Assembly (NCBI RefSeq): GCF_013266735.1
Contig: NZ_JABSNU010000004.1
Location: forward strand, 62,001-126,000
Direction: 5' to 3'
Source: Pedobacter foliorum
Lineage (GTDB): Bacteria; Bacteroidota; Bacteroidia; Sphingobacteriales; Sphingobacteriaceae
Length of the DNA: 64,000 bases
The stretch's first letter is position 1; every line of letters begins with the position of its first letter. Below are positions 17,902 through 27,390 of the stretch, in pieces. The notes under the pieces are model-generated. The model did no database searches, was not told the origin of the DNA, and saw nothing but the letters and a program-made list of their open reading frames with translations. Both the position numbers and the translations under genes were made by a program.

Positions 17902-18120
17902 TTAGTCTTCTTGTTGAATATCTATCGTTTCGTCTGATTGATCACCGCTTCCGGCTTTGTATGAATAGTCACGCGCTTTTTCATCGGCAAGTTCATTGCC
18001 TTCGTGTTCAGTTTCAAAGTTCTGATCCAGACGATCATTCCAGTTGTCTAGCCCTGTTTTGTTATCGGGTTTGGCCTCTTGATGCGGCACATTTTTATCC
18101 GCTTTTTTTGAATTGCTCAT
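17902..18120 (-). CDS. small hydrophilic acidic protein, function unknown
   Basis: A 72-residue protein that is very polar: it has many Asp, Glu, Asn, Gln and Lys and no hydrophobic core or cysteine. It reads like a disordered, stress-type small protein and I do not recognise a family. Support for its being real is its position 6 bp upstream of the NAD(P)-binding gene in the same direction, plus a plausible ATG start. The overlapping + strand frame is less convincing. Confidence 0.55.
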   Translation of the reverse strand: MSNSKKADKNVPHQEAKPDNKTGLDNWNDRLDQNFETEHEGNELADEKARDYSYKAGSGDQSDETIDIQQED

Positions 18121-18298
18121 AGCCTTATTAATTTAGTATATATGAAACACCTTAATATAGACATTGTTTAAAATTTAAAGCAATTAAAACGTATAAATGA
18201 TAGAAATAGAACTACATGTAAAATGTGTCTTCAAGTGACTTGCTGAAAAAAGAGATAAATGCCTATGACTAAAGTGCTGAAATCTCGATAATTAATCT

Positions 18299-18306
18299 TA
18301 TCTTTG
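18299..18306 (+). promoter_or_regulatory. -7 element of typA
   Basis: TATCTTTG matches the Bacteroidota -7 consensus TAnnTTTG, 22 bp upstream of the typA ATG. The -33 region is not well conserved. Confidence 0.5.
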
Positions 18307-18328
18307 CGCCAAAAATTAGTAGCATTTT

Positions 18329-20128
18329 ATGCAAAAAATAAGAAATATAGCTATCATAGCCCACGTTGACCACGGTAAAACTACACTGGTCGATAAGATC
18401 TTACACTCTTGTTCAATCTTCCGCGATAACGAACAATCGGGAGATTTAATACTTGATAACAATGATTTGGAGCGTGAGCGCGGTATTACCATCGTGTCAA
18501 AAAACGTTTCGGTTATGTACAAAGACGTTAAAATCAACATTATTGATACCCCTGGTCACGCCGATTTCGGTGGTGAGGTAGAGCGTGTATTGAAAATGGC
18601 TGATGGTGTATTGTTATTGTGTGATGCTTTTGAAGGTGCCATGCCTCAAACACGTTTCGTAACTCAAAAAGCTTTGGCTTTAGGCTTAAAACCTATTGTT
18701 GTTGTAAATAAAGTTGATAAAGAAAACTGTCGCCCTGAAGAAGTTTACGAGCAGATCTTCGAATTGTTCTTCAACTTAGAAGCAACAGAAGAGCAACTTG
18801 ATTTCCCGGTTATCTATGGTTCATCTAAACAAGGATGGATGAGTACTGACTGGAAAACACCTACAACAGATATCTTCGCACTTTTAGACGCAGTTGTTGA
18901 AAAAATTCCTGCAGCACCAACTAACGACGGTACTTTACAAATGCAAATCACCTCTTTAGATTATTCGTCTTTCGTAGGTCGTATTGCAGTTGGTCGTGTA
19001 CACCGTGGCGTAATTAAAGAAAACCAACCGGTTACTTTAATTAAACGTGATGGTAAGATGGTAAAATCAAGAGTAAAAGAATTATATACTTTCGAAGGTT
19101 TAGGTAAAATCCGTGCCACTGAAGTAAAATCAGGTGATATCTGCGCAGTTGTAGGTATTGATGGTTTTGATATCGGTGATACTATTGCTGATTTCGATGC
19201 TCCTGAGCAATTGCCGGTAATCAAAATTGATGAGCCAACGATGAACATGTTGTTCACTATCAATAATTCACCATTTTTTGGTAAAGAAGGTAAATTTGTA
19301 ACTTCTCAGCGTTTGAAAGAACGTTTATATAAAGAAATTGAGAAAAACCTTGCACTTAAAGTTGTAGAAACTGAGTCTCCTGATGCTTATTTAGTGTACG
19401 GAAGGGGTATTCTCCATTTATCAGTATTAATCGAGACCATGCGTCGCGAAGGATATGAAATTCAGGTTGGTCAGCCACAGGTAATCATCAAAGAAATTGA
19501 TGGTAAAAAATGTGAGCCTATCGAAACTTTAATCGTTGATGTACCGGGTGAAGTTGCTGGTAAAGTAATTGAATTGGTAACACAACGTAAAGGTGAGTTA
19601 TTGATTATGGAACCAAAAGGTGATTTACAGCACTTAGAATTCGATATTCCTGCACGTGGTATCATCGGTTTAAGAAATAACGTATTAACTGCTACAGGTG
19701 GTGAAGCGATTATGGCTCACCGTTTCAAAGCTTACGAGCCTTGGAAAGGTGTAATCCCTGGTAGATTGAACGGTGTATTGGTTTCTATGGAAAAAGGAAG
19801 CACTACAGCTTATTCAATTGATAAATTACAAGATCGTGGTCGTTTCTTTGTTGATCCGGGAGTAGATATCTATGAAGGACAAATCTTAGGAGAGCACATC
19901 CGTGATAATGACTTGGTTATTAACATCGTAAAAGGTAAAGCTTTAACTAACATGCGTGCTTCTGGTACAGATGATAGTCAGCGTATTGCTCCGGCAATTA
20001 AATTCTCTTTGGAAGAGGCTATGGAGTACATCCAGGCTGATGAGTACATCGAGGTAACTCCGTTAAGCATGCGTTTACGTAAAATTCACTTAACTGAAGC
20101 TGCACGTAAACTTAATAAAATAGTATAA
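18329..20128 (+). CDS. typA: ribosome-associated GTPase TypA/BipA
   Basis: A 599-residue translational GTPase of the EF-G/LepA superfamily, involved in ribosome assembly and stress or cold adaptation. G motifs are plain: AHVDHGKTT (G1), DTPGHADFG (G3) and NKVD (G4). The switch I segment ERERGITIVSKN is characteristic of the family. The C-terminal part has GRGILHLSVLIETMRREGYE and the TypA-specific ending (RKIHLTEAARKLNK). Codon choice leans strongly on CGT and GGT compared with neighbours, consistent with high expression. It ends just before a strong terminator. Confidence 0.97.
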   Translation: MQKIRNIAIIAHVDHGKTTLVDKILHSCSIFRDNEQSGDLILDNNDLERERGITIVSKNVSVMYKDVKINIIDTPGHADFGGEVERVLKMADGVLLLCDAFEGAMPQTRFVTQKALALGLKPIVVVNKVDKENCRPEEVYEQIFELFFNLEATEEQLDFPVIYGSSKQGWMSTDWKTPTTDIFALLDAVVEKIPAAPTNDGTLQMQITSLDYSSFVGRIAVGRVHRGVIKENQPVTLIKRDGKMVKSRVKELYTFEGLGKIRATEVKSGDICAVVGIDGFDIGDTIADFDAPEQLPVIKIDEPTMNMLFTINNSPFFGKEGKFVTSQRLKERLYKEIEKNLALKVVETESPDAYLVYGRGILHLSVLIETMRREGYEIQVGQPQVIIKEIDGKKCEPIETLIVDVPGEVAGKVIELVTQRKGELLIMEPKGDLQHLEFDIPARGIIGLRNNVLTATGGEAIMAHRFKAYEPWKGVIPGRLNGVLVSMEKGSTTAYSIDKLQDRGRFFVDPGVDIYEGQILGEHIRDNDLVINIVKGKALTNMRASGTDDSQRIAPAIKFSLEEAMEYIQADEYIEVTPLSMRLRKIHLTEAARKLNKIV

Positions 20129-20156
20129 ATAGGAACTTTTTCTATTGATAAGTCAT

Positions 20157-20188
20157 AAAGCCTGTTTCGCAAGAAACAGGCTTTTGTT
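20157..20188 (+). terminator. rho-independent terminator after typA
   Basis: A perfect 12-bp stem (20157-20168 with 20173-20184) around a GCAA tetraloop is followed by TTTTGTTTT. Confidence 0.85.
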
Positions 20189-20241
20189 TTTTGTTATTTT
20201 TGTATTTTAATACAGAAAACCCCATTTTAATAAAAGATACT

Positions 20242-20958
20242 ATGGAATCATTAAAAGGTAAAAACGCAATAATCACAGGAGCCGGAAAAGGTTTAGGGAA
20301 GGCAATGGCGATAGCTTTGGCACAAGAAGGTGTTAATATAGGTCTGATGGCAAGAACAGCAACAGATTTACAAATCCTGGCAGAAGAGTTAAAACAATAC
20401 GGAGTTAAAACGGCAATCGCTACGGTTGATGTTTCTGATATAGAGAATGTGAATGCAGCTGTTACTCAGGTTAAGTCTGAATTGGGCGTAATTGATATTT
20501 TAATTAACAATGCAGGAATAGCTTCCTTTGGACCGTTTCTAGAACTGGAGCCATCAAGATGGGAAGAGATTGTTAAAGTAAACTTGTTTGGAGCTTATTA
20601 CACAACAAGAGCGGTTTTGCCTGAAATGATAGAGAGAAAAACCGGCGATATCATTAATGTTTCATCTACGGCAGGTAAAAACGGAGCTGCAGTAACAAGT
20701 GCTTACAGTGCTTCTAAATTTGGTTTAATTGGAATGTCTGAGTCATTAATGCAGGAAGTGCGCAAGCATAATATTCGCGTAACTACGTTGTTGCCGAGTA
20801 CAATTGCAACTGATATGGCTAAGGATCTTAAATTAACTGATGGCAACCCTGATAGAGTAATGCAACCTGAAGATTTTGCGGAATTGGTTGTTTCTCAGTT
20901 AAAACTAAATAGAAGAGTGTTTGTAAAAGAAGCAGGCCTTTGGTCTACAAATCCATAA
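20242..20958 (+). CDS. short-chain dehydrogenase/reductase (3-ketoacyl reductase-like)
   Basis: A 238-residue classical SDR. The cofactor loop is [14 protein letters not shown] follows, and the catalytic residues are in NVSSTAGKN and the YSASK motif ([12 protein letters not shown]). It resembles FabG-like 3-oxoacyl reductases and sepiapterin reductase-like enzymes; the substrate cannot be assigned. The frame is open further upstream (to 20191), but the ATG at 20242 is used because the SDR domain starts immediately after it and the upstream part overlaps the terminator and likely promoter region (TATTTTTG at 20195-20202). Confidence 0.85.
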   Translation: MESLKGKNAIITGAGKGLGKAMAIALAQEGVNIGLMARTATDLQILAEELKQYGVKTAIATVDVSDIENVNAAVTQVKSELGVIDILINNAGIASFGPFLELEPSRWEEIVKVNLFGAYYTTRAVLPEMIERKTGDIINVSSTAGKNGAAVTSAYSASKFGLIGMSESLMQEVRKHNIRVTTLLPSTIATDMAKDLKLTDGNPDRVMQPEDFAELVVSQLKLNRRVFVKEAGLWSTNP

Positions 20959-20974
20959 AATAATTACTTCGAGA

Positions 20975-21013
20975 AGCGGGTTTCAGGAATAGATTTTTCT
21001 CGAACCCGTTTTT
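20975..21013. terminator. probable terminator between convergent genes
   Basis: AGCGGGTT (20975-20982) pairs with AACCCGTT (21003-21010), with one G-T wobble, and a T-run follows. It sits between the SDR gene and a minus-strand glycosyltransferase. An alternative pairing, TTCGAGAA with TTCTCGAA, overlaps it. Confidence 0.5.
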
Positions 21014-21015
21014 CT

Positions 21016-21765
21016 TTAGTCGTTAGTTCTGCGGTGGCGAAAGTAATACTGAGCCAGATTAATCGCAATGAAAAGGTGGTTAATCAAATTTGGAATTAGC
21101 CCGTAATACTTGGTGAATATGTGAAAGCGCTCTTTTAGGCTAGCCATGTGCTTTTTCTTAGAAATCCCACCTACCAAATACTTAGCTACGTAAGTATGCG
21201 TATTCACAATGCTTGAGGCATGCTTGGCAGCTTTAATAATCCAATCGATATCAGCACTGTACTTGTACTTTAAATCAAAAGGCTCAGCTAAACTTCTTCT
21301 AACGTAAATGGCCTGATGACTTATGCTCATTCCATATCTGAAACTTTGCCAGTCAAAATTTTCAGGAGCATGATGTCTTCTCTGTCCTAAACTTATCCAG
21401 TCTTCATCATACATCTCAGTTTCGCCATAGTAAATGTCGGCAGAGCTTGCGCTTTCAAACACTTCGGCTACTGTTTCCGGGGCATAAATTTCATCGCCGG
21501 AGTTCATGAAAAGTACATAGTCGCCTGTAGTAAGGGAAAGTCCTTTGTTCATGGCATCGTAAATACCCTTGTCAGGTTCCGAAATAAATTGAGCTAACCT
21601 CGATTTGTAATTATAGATCTTGTCAACAGTGCCATCTTTTGAGGCACCATCAATAATGATGTACTCAATGTTTTTATAGGTTTGATTTAGCACAGAAAGC
21701 ATGGTGCGTTCAATATCCTTTACATTATTATAAACGATAGTAATAACACTTAACTTCGGCTGCAT
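21016..21765 (-). CDS. family 2 glycosyltransferase
   Basis: A 249-residue GT-A fold enzyme. LSVITIVYNNVKDIERTMLS opens the nucleotide-binding domain, EYIIIDGASKDGTVD follows, and NSGDE is the metal-binding D-x-D-like motif. It transfers a sugar from a nucleotide sugar, probably in the cytoplasm, to a growing surface polysaccharide or lipid-linked glycan. It lies 19 bp downstream of a GT4 gene on the same strand. Donor and acceptor are unknown. Confidence 0.88.
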   Translation of the reverse strand: MQPKLSVITIVYNNVKDIERTMLSVLNQTYKNIEYIIIDGASKDGTVDKIYNYKSRLAQFISEPDKGIYDAMNKGLSLTTGDYVLFMNSGDEIYAPETVAEVFESASSADIYYGETEMYDEDWISLGQRRHHAPENFDWQSFRYGMSISHQAIYVRRSLAEPFDLKYKYSADIDWIIKAAKHASSIVNTHTYVAKYLVGGISKKKHMASLKERFHIFTKYYGLIPNLINHLFIAINLAQYYFRHRRTND

Positions 21766-21784
21766 GTGGTTCTAAATCTAAAAA

Positions 21785-23056
21785 TTATCGGGGCTGTAAA
21801 TCAATCAGTGATTGATACAATAATAAGTGTTTTTCTGCAATTACTTGCTCTGAGAATTGATTTAAAATCGTTCTTCTTGCTTCTTTCTGAATTTCAGGAG
21901 CATTTTCATCGTGATATAACCATTCCATTCCGGTGGCAAGGTCTTCTGAGGATTCGTAATCTGCCAGATAGCCATTTTCAAGATGTCTAACCATGTCTGG
22001 TATGCCACCTGTTTTAAAGGCCACTACTGGAGTTGCGCAAGCCAGACTCTCCATTACTGTGTTCGGAAGATTGTCTTCAAGAGAGGGGGTTATAAATGCA
22101 TCAGCAGCCGAATAACACTTGGCCAAGTGAGCGTCGTTGTTAATAGTCCCTAGAAATGTGGTTTTAAATGGAAACTCTGGCATCTCGGCATTGTCCTTAT
22201 TGCCAAAAATTACCAGTTCTATATTTTCTTTAATAATTCCAGGTCTGGTTGCCAGATCATTTAGGGCATCTATAAGATAGGAGGCGCCTTTATGCTTGTC
22301 GTTTTTAGAAGGCATAAAACCACTCATCAACACAAACTTATTCGGGTCTATTTTCAGGATTTTTTTTGCTTCAGATTTTACGTAAGGCTTAAAAACTTCT
22401 GTCTCGATTGTGTTTGGGATAACCGTTGTTTCCCTAAATCCCAATAAACTGCTTAATTTAACAGAGTTTGCCATCCATTTGCTTGGTGCAACAATGTGGA
22501 AGTTAAACTCTGAATATGCCTTTTTCTTACGCAACCAGGTTCTGTGCGAAAAGTCGTTTTTACCGCTCCATCTTAACAATGGGCAATTGCCACATTCCTT
22601 AAAGTAATTTTCGCAGGAATAACGAACATGACAACCGCCTGTAAATGCATTACTGTCGTGAAATGTCCATACTACAGGCTTTTCCAGTTCGTCAATTTCG
22701 GCAAGAAACTTAGGTGAAAGGAATCCATGGTTTACCCAATGTAAATGAATAATATCGGCTTCTTGTACAGCTGGATGATCAACTACAGAAGTTCCAAACC
22801 ATTGTAAGGAGAAAGGTGTTTTTACCGCTTTTGATACAGCCTTTGATAAATAGCGCTCAGAAAGAATATTGAAAACTGCACCAGCTTTTGCGATAGGACC
22901 TTTACTGAAAGTTCCTGTTTTTAAACTTTCTTTAAACTGAAGGTACACCATTACTTTGGAGTCCACACCACTTGCGTTTAGTGCGTCACTTAACCTAAGG
23001 CAGGCCCTTCCGGCGCCTCCATTTCCTTCGTATGTATTTAGGTGTACTACTTTCAA
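21785..23056 (-). CDS. family 4 glycosyltransferase
   Basis: A 423-residue GT-B fold enzyme. The N-terminal domain opens VVHLNTYEGNGGAGRACLRL, a common start in GT4 enzymes of O-antigen clusters. The C-terminal donor-binding domain shows FITPSLEDNLPNTVMESLAC with the E(x7)E pattern and VVAFKTGGIPDMV. It heads a two-gene unit with the GT2 gene. Four cysteines sit in the CHVRYSCENYFKECGNCPLL region, a feature seen in related Bacteroidota transferases. The sugar specificity is unknown. Confidence 0.88.
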   Translation of the reverse strand: MKVVHLNTYEGNGGAGRACLRLSDALNASGVDSKVMVYLQFKESLKTGTFSKGPIAKAGAVFNILSERYLSKAVSKAVKTPFSLQWFGTSVVDHPAVQEADIIHLHWVNHGFLSPKFLAEIDELEKPVVWTFHDSNAFTGGCHVRYSCENYFKECGNCPLLRWSGKNDFSHRTWLRKKKAYSEFNFHIVAPSKWMANSVKLSSLLGFRETTVIPNTIETEVFKPYVKSEAKKILKIDPNKFVLMSGFMPSKNDKHKGASYLIDALNDLATRPGIIKENIELVIFGNKDNAEMPEFPFKTTFLGTINNDAHLAKCYSAADAFITPSLEDNLPNTVMESLACATPVVAFKTGGIPDMVRHLENGYLADYESSEDLATGMEWLYHDENAPEIQKEARRTILNQFSEQVIAEKHLLLYQSLIDLQPR

Positions 23057-23229
23057 TTAGTCAAACTTAGATAAATGTTTCCTTTTTAAAACGGTTACGC
23101 AGCCTAAAATAATATATATTTTCAATCTTTATTAAATTCTTGTGTATTTTCGTCTGACTTTGATTTTTTACAAGCTTTAAGCGATTAAATCCTGCAATGA
23201 TCATCTATTTAAAGAACTAAAAAGACAAT

Positions 23230-23979
23230 ATGGGTAACCTGTTAACCGACAGACAGTTTTGGGTGAATTATTGGGAGAGTAAAACCGGTTTATCGGTTAG
23301 TATTCCTGAAAACTATCTTTTTCATAAAGAACTTGCCGGTATTATTGCCGGTCAAAAAGTTAAAACAGCTATTGAACTGGGTGGCTTCCCTGGATATTAT
23401 GCAGTTTTTCTGAAAAAGTATTTTAAACTTGATGTTACCCTACTCGATTACTTTGTACATCCTCCAGTTACGAGTTCTTTGCTAGAAGCCAATCAGTTAA
23501 ACGAAAAGGATATCCATATTATTGAAACTGACCTGTTCAATTACACACCGGAGAAACAGTATGATCTTGTTTTGTCCTGCGGTCTTATTGAGCATTTTAA
23601 TGATACTGCCGATATCATTAACAGGCACATCAATTTTGTAAAGCCGGGAGGTACCTTGTTTATCACTCTGCCTAACTTTAAAGCTTTAAACGGGTGGTTT
23701 CAAAAAAACTTCGACAAGGAGAATTACGATAAACACAACATTGACTGCATGGACCCTAAACTGCTAGAGAATATCTGTAAGCAGGCAGGGTTACAAGTTA
23801 TTCAATCTAAATATTTTGGCCATTTTAGCTTGTGGTTGGAGAATGAACAGCAAAAGCCGGTAGGAGTAAGGTTGTTGAAAAAGTCACTGTGGCTAGCCGG
23901 AAAAATATTCACCAAAGTATTCCCATTCAATTCTAAGCAGCTTTCGCCTTACATTATTTTAGAAGCTAGAAAAGCTTAG
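23230..23979 (+). CDS. class I SAM-dependent methyltransferase
   Basis: A 249-residue methyltransferase. Motif I is AIELGGFPGYYAV, motif II-like LDVTLLDYF, and the post-I acidic segment YDLVLSCGLIEHF is followed by LKPGG-like VKPGGTLFITLPNF. This is the layout of UbiE/Methyltransf_11 enzymes. Its location among glycosyltransferases suggests methylation of a sugar or glycan end, which is an inference. It is divergent from the GT4 gene and convergent with the next gene, ending 3 bp from it. Confidence 0.83.
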   Translation: MGNLLTDRQFWVNYWESKTGLSVSIPENYLFHKELAGIIAGQKVKTAIELGGFPGYYAVFLKKYFKLDVTLLDYFVHPPVTSSLLEANQLNEKDIHIIETDLFNYTPEKQYDLVLSCGLIEHFNDTADIINRHINFVKPGGTLFITLPNFKALNGWFQKNFDKENYDKHNIDCMDPKLLENICKQAGLQVIQSKYFGHFSLWLENEQQKPVGVRLLKKSLWLAGKIFTKVFPFNSKQLSPYIILEARKA

Positions 23980-23982
23980 TTT

Positions 23983-24882
23983 CTATTTCAGCCGTTGTAT
24001 TACGTAGCGTTTTAATCTTTCCCAGAAGGTTCCTTTTCTGTTTTTAAGGAAACCTTTGATGGCTTCGTATGCAGCAGCATTTTCTTCAATTGAGGTAGGG
24101 AATTCAGTAATAGGTTTTGGATTGATGATTACATTATAGATGTCGTTGATGCCTGAATGTATTCCTGATCCATCGTGGCCTATATTATTGACTAACGATT
24201 GCGAGGGGTTAAGTGTTAGACCACCCTTTAAAAATATAGAGGCATACCATCTGATTGCCCAAGAGTTATTTTTCCCCTTTTTAAAATCCTCCATCTGTTT
24301 CCAGAAGTTCATGGTGTGCTCAATAGAAAAAGCACTTTTGGCCGATTTGTCAAACTTAGCCATCAAAGTGTCTATGTTTGGTTCAAAATGTTGCCATGCT
24401 CTTTCCCATGTAGCCCATCCCCAGCTGGTAGCGGCACGGTAGAAAAAGGTTTCAGGTAAATCGGCTCCTTTTAAATTATACATATAAGCGCCAATGTGCA
24501 TTACCTTGTTTTCGTCACGGTAACGGTTTAAGGCCTCATTAAAATAGGTTAATGTATATGGAGAGGTAATCAGGTCATCCTCAAAAACAATTACTTGTTT
24601 ATAGTCTTTAATGAGTTTGCTTACGCCGATTATAACCGACTTGGCAAGCCCCATGTTTTCTTTGCGTTCTACAACCTCAATAGATTTAAACCCTTCAATA
24701 TTTTTAAGCAGCTCCCTTACTTCAAGCACGTCTTTTTCGTCGGCCTCCGATTTAAATCCATCAGAAAACACGAACAATCTGCTTTCGGCAGCCATTTCAT
24801 TTTGTTGCAAAAACTTGATTGTACGCGCAGTATGCCCAGGACGATTGTAAACAAATAATGCTATGGGAGCAAAGGTTTGCAT
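23983..24882 (-). CDS. GT-A glycosyltransferase, sugar-transferase like
   Basis: A 299-residue protein with a GT-A type nucleotide-sugar binding core: APIALFVYNRPGHTARTIKF at the start, LFVFSDGFK, then VIVFEDDLITSPYTLTYF with the metal-binding EDD. FYRAATSWGWATWERAWQHF is the pattern seen in this Bacteroidota/cyanobacterial group. It differs from standard GT2 enzymes and resembles the GNT-I-like or hypothetical sugar transferases. It is followed upstream by a methyltransferase and a flippase in the same direction, so it is part of a surface-glycan operon. Confidence 0.78.
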   Translation of the reverse strand: MQTFAPIALFVYNRPGHTARTIKFLQQNEMAAESRLFVFSDGFKSEADEKDVLEVRELLKNIEGFKSIEVVERKENMGLAKSVIIGVSKLIKDYKQVIVFEDDLITSPYTLTYFNEALNRYRDENKVMHIGAYMYNLKGADLPETFFYRAATSWGWATWERAWQHFEPNIDTLMAKFDKSAKSAFSIEHTMNFWKQMEDFKKGKNNSWAIRWYASIFLKGGLTLNPSQSLVNNIGHDGSGIHSGINDIYNVIINPKPITEFPTSIEENAAAYEAIKGFLKNRKGTFWERLKRYVIQRLK

Positions 24883-24886
24883 AAAT

Positions 24887-25510
24887 CTAGTCTTTTATCC
24901 CTTCAACAATTAACGAAGAATAACCTAGAGGCTCATTAAAACGCTTGTCATATCTCTTAGATCTGATGATGTGACCATCTTTGCTATCCCACTCGTTAAA
25001 ATGGAACTTACCGCTTTCATCGTAATATTCTAAAAGATTTACGTGATAGCCTGATTCTTCAAATGCTTTAGATAGTGTTTTGTAGTCGTACAGTAATTTA
25101 TGGTCGTGAGCACCTTCACCATGTCCACCTGGTTTTACCATATTTATATAGTCAGGATTAGGGTGCAAGCCATCTGGAACCGCAATTCTAACCGCCCCAC
25201 CTTTTTTAAGGTATTTGTTGCAATTTTTTAAAGCAATAAGCGCATCGTCGTAACTGATGTGCTCAAAAACGTGCTCAGCTAAAAAACGATCAGCCTTTTT
25301 ATCACCAAATAAATTGTCAAATGAAGCAATCTCTAACAAGTTAAGGTTTTCGATATTGGTAGGTAGCCAATCTTTGTAATCGGTTGTATGTGCGCCAATT
25401 ATGATCTGAAGTTTTCCGGTGCTGTTTTTTATTTTAGCTTTAAGCTGGATGAGGTCCAGTATGTTTTTGGGCTTATATACAATTGATCTTATTACCTTTC
25501 TTAAGGACAT
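24887..25510 (-). CDS. class I SAM-dependent methyltransferase
   Basis: A 207-residue methyltransferase of the Methyltransf_11-like type found in polysaccharide clusters. It has LQIIIGAHTTDYKDWLPTN and the FLAEHVFEHISYDDAL segment, with LKKGGAVRIAVPDG as the post-substrate strand. The glycine-rich motif I is weak, as is common in this group. It ends 4 bp before the sugar-transferase gene. Its target is unknown. Confidence 0.78.
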   Translation of the reverse strand: MSLRKVIRSIVYKPKNILDLIQLKAKIKNSTGKLQIIIGAHTTDYKDWLPTNIENLNLLEIASFDNLFGDKKADRFLAEHVFEHISYDDALIALKNCNKYLKKGGAVRIAVPDGLHPNPDYINMVKPGGHGEGAHDHKLLYDYKTLSKAFEESGYHVNLLEYYDESGKFHFNEWDSKDGHIIRSKRYDKRFNEPLGYSSLIVEGIKD

Positions 25511-25592
25511 CTTTAATATGTTATGATTTGTGGTAAAGTTAAAACGTTAAATACAAAGCGCTAATATATTAATATTAAAATTTATGTGGCGC

Positions 25593-26942
25593 TTATTTAG
25601 GCTGATCGGTTGAACCTTTTAATTTCTGATATAATGTAATTAGGAGCAACGATTTAAGCATCATTATGCCTTGATGCCTTGTTTTAGGGATCAATAAAAT
25701 CCAAAATGTAGAACAAGCGTATGCAATTAATGTAGCAAATGCTGCGCCTGCTATTCCATATTTAGGGATCCAAAAGATATTTAATGTAATATTAATTAAA
25801 GCCCCCATTGCTGTTCGCAGCATTGAAAGCTTGGTATAGCCTTCAGCAATTAAAAACTGACCGCTCGCAGTGCCTAGAAATACAAAAATTCCTGCCCAAA
25901 TGTTTATGGATAATACATGAGCACCACTATAATACTCAGCCGGAAACACAATTCTGAAGATAAATGGAGCGGTTAGTGTAACACCTATGGCAATAGCCAT
26001 GCTAATCCAAACCATTAAATCGTACATATTTTGCATTCTTTTTTGATACCTCACCTGGTCATCTCTTCGAGCATTCATAATGGCCGGGAATACTGATGCT
26101 GTGATTGCAACAGGAATAAAGTACCATGCTTCCGCGAACTGAACCGCATTGGCATAATTTCCCAATGCACCGGAGCCGATATAGTATTCAATCATCAGCT
26201 TGTCAATGTTCAGATAAATAGAAACAAGGATGGCTGAAAATGCCAATGGCCATGAATTTTTTAACAGAAATCTTGCAATGTCACTCTTAAATGTCCATTT
26301 AAAGATTGATTCTCCATTTTTCTGATAAATAAATAAATATCCCCCAGCCAATAATACCGCATCCAATAAAAGCGCAATAACAAACCATTGAAGACTTGCG
26401 CCAATTAGGATTAAAGTGACCTTAATGGCAGCAGAAAGTAGGTTTCCAGCAACCTGAACACGCATGATGTATTTGCCTTGCGTTCTCGACTGGAAGTAAC
26501 TATCAATGATATTGAATGATTGGATCAGACCGGTAAAACTAACAGTCATAATAAAAATCAATGGAGCATCAATTGTTTTATAGTTATTGACTATAGTGTA
26601 GGTCGCATAGATTAATGGGAGGATAACAAGTCCTCCGATAATCTTTAAAACGAAGGCTGTGCCAAGTAGCTGGTTCTTTTTTTCAGGATTACGTAACAGC
26701 TCCCTGGTTACAAAACCATCTACTCCTAATGCAGCTGCGGCGGTAAAGAAAGTTGTAAAAGCCACAGGATAATTAAGTATACCGAGTTGCTCTTTGCTTA
26801 AGTAATGTGTTAAAGCAATTGATGCCAGAATTTTAATCGCCATGCTTCCCACTCTGGCTAACATTAACCATCCGGTATTTTTTACATACTTCTCCAGGGC
26901 CTCCTGATCAAAGCCTTTAATGCTTGGAATCTTCACGCTCAA
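25593..26942 (-). CDS. Wzx-type polysaccharide flippase
   Basis: A 449-residue integral membrane protein with roughly 12-14 hydrophobic segments in the arrangement of the MATE/MOP flippase superfamily. The first segment follows YVKNTGWLMLARVGSMAIK, and LGILNYPVAFTTFFTAAA and GVDGFVTRELL match the polysaccharide biosynthesis protein family. It would move lipid-linked glycan units to the outer face of the inner membrane. It heads the minus-strand surface-glycan operon. A matching Wzy polymerase is not seen in the window. Confidence 0.87.
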   Translation of the reverse strand: MSVKIPSIKGFDQEALEKYVKNTGWLMLARVGSMAIKILASIALTHYLSKEQLGILNYPVAFTTFFTAAAALGVDGFVTRELLRNPEKKNQLLGTAFVLKIIGGLVILPLIYATYTIVNNYKTIDAPLIFIMTVSFTGLIQSFNIIDSYFQSRTQGKYIMRVQVAGNLLSAAIKVTLILIGASLQWFVIALLLDAVLLAGGYLFIYQKNGESIFKWTFKSDIARFLLKNSWPLAFSAILVSIYLNIDKLMIEYYIGSGALGNYANAVQFAEAWYFIPVAITASVFPAIMNARRDDQVRYQKRMQNMYDLMVWISMAIAIGVTLTAPFIFRIVFPAEYYSGAHVLSINIWAGIFVFLGTASGQFLIAEGYTKLSMLRTAMGALINITLNIFWIPKYGIAGAAFATLIAYACSTFWILLIPKTRHQGIMMLKSLLLITLYQKLKGSTDQPK

Positions 26943-26961
26943 TCGCTCTCGTTATTTTTTA

Positions 26962-27360
26962 CTAGGTTAAAGGTGCACCAACTGATACTTTACAGTCATG
27001 TCCTGGTTGTCCGTGTGGCGGATTTAATTTTACTTCTTTATTTGTGTTAGTTGTTGGCGCTTGTTGTTGTACAGTAGGAGCAACTACGGGAGCTTGTGTC
27101 GCGGGTGCAGCTGTGTTTTTTGCATTAAGTGGAGCGCCTACCGGAAGTGCGCAGTCATGAAAAGGCTGGCCATGTGCCGGATTGTTTGCAGGTCTTTCAC
27201 CTGAGGCTGCACTTTGCTGAACCGCAGTTGATGGAGCTGCAGGTTGTGCAGTAGGTACGCCATTTGGTGTAGGGGTAACGATATTCTGAGTTTCTTTAGG
27301 GCTGGATTGACAAGCTGAAAACGCGATTGCTAGTGAGCAGATGTAAAGGATTTTTTTCAT
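26962..27360 (-). CDS. lipoprotein with duplicated HGQPxHDC motif
   Basis: A 132-residue protein with a lipoprotein signal peptide (lipobox FSACQ; the cysteine is about residue 17). A Pro/Ala/Gln/Thr-rich linker carries two copies of a conserved block: AHGQPFHDCALPVGAPLN near residues 62-80 and PHGQPGHDCKVSVGAPLT at the extreme C-terminus. Each block has one His pair and one Cys. I recognise this motif from small Bacteroidota lipoproteins but know no function; metal or haem binding by His/Cys is a guess. Confidence 0.75.
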   Translation of the reverse strand: MKKILYICSLAIAFSACQSSPKETQNIVTPTPNGVPTAQPAAPSTAVQQSAASGERPANNPAHGQPFHDCALPVGAPLNAKNTAAPATQAPVVAPTVQQQAPTTNTNKEVKLNPPHGQPGHDCKVSVGAPLT

Positions 27361-27390
27361 TGAATATTTTTTAAGGGATTAATAAAACAA

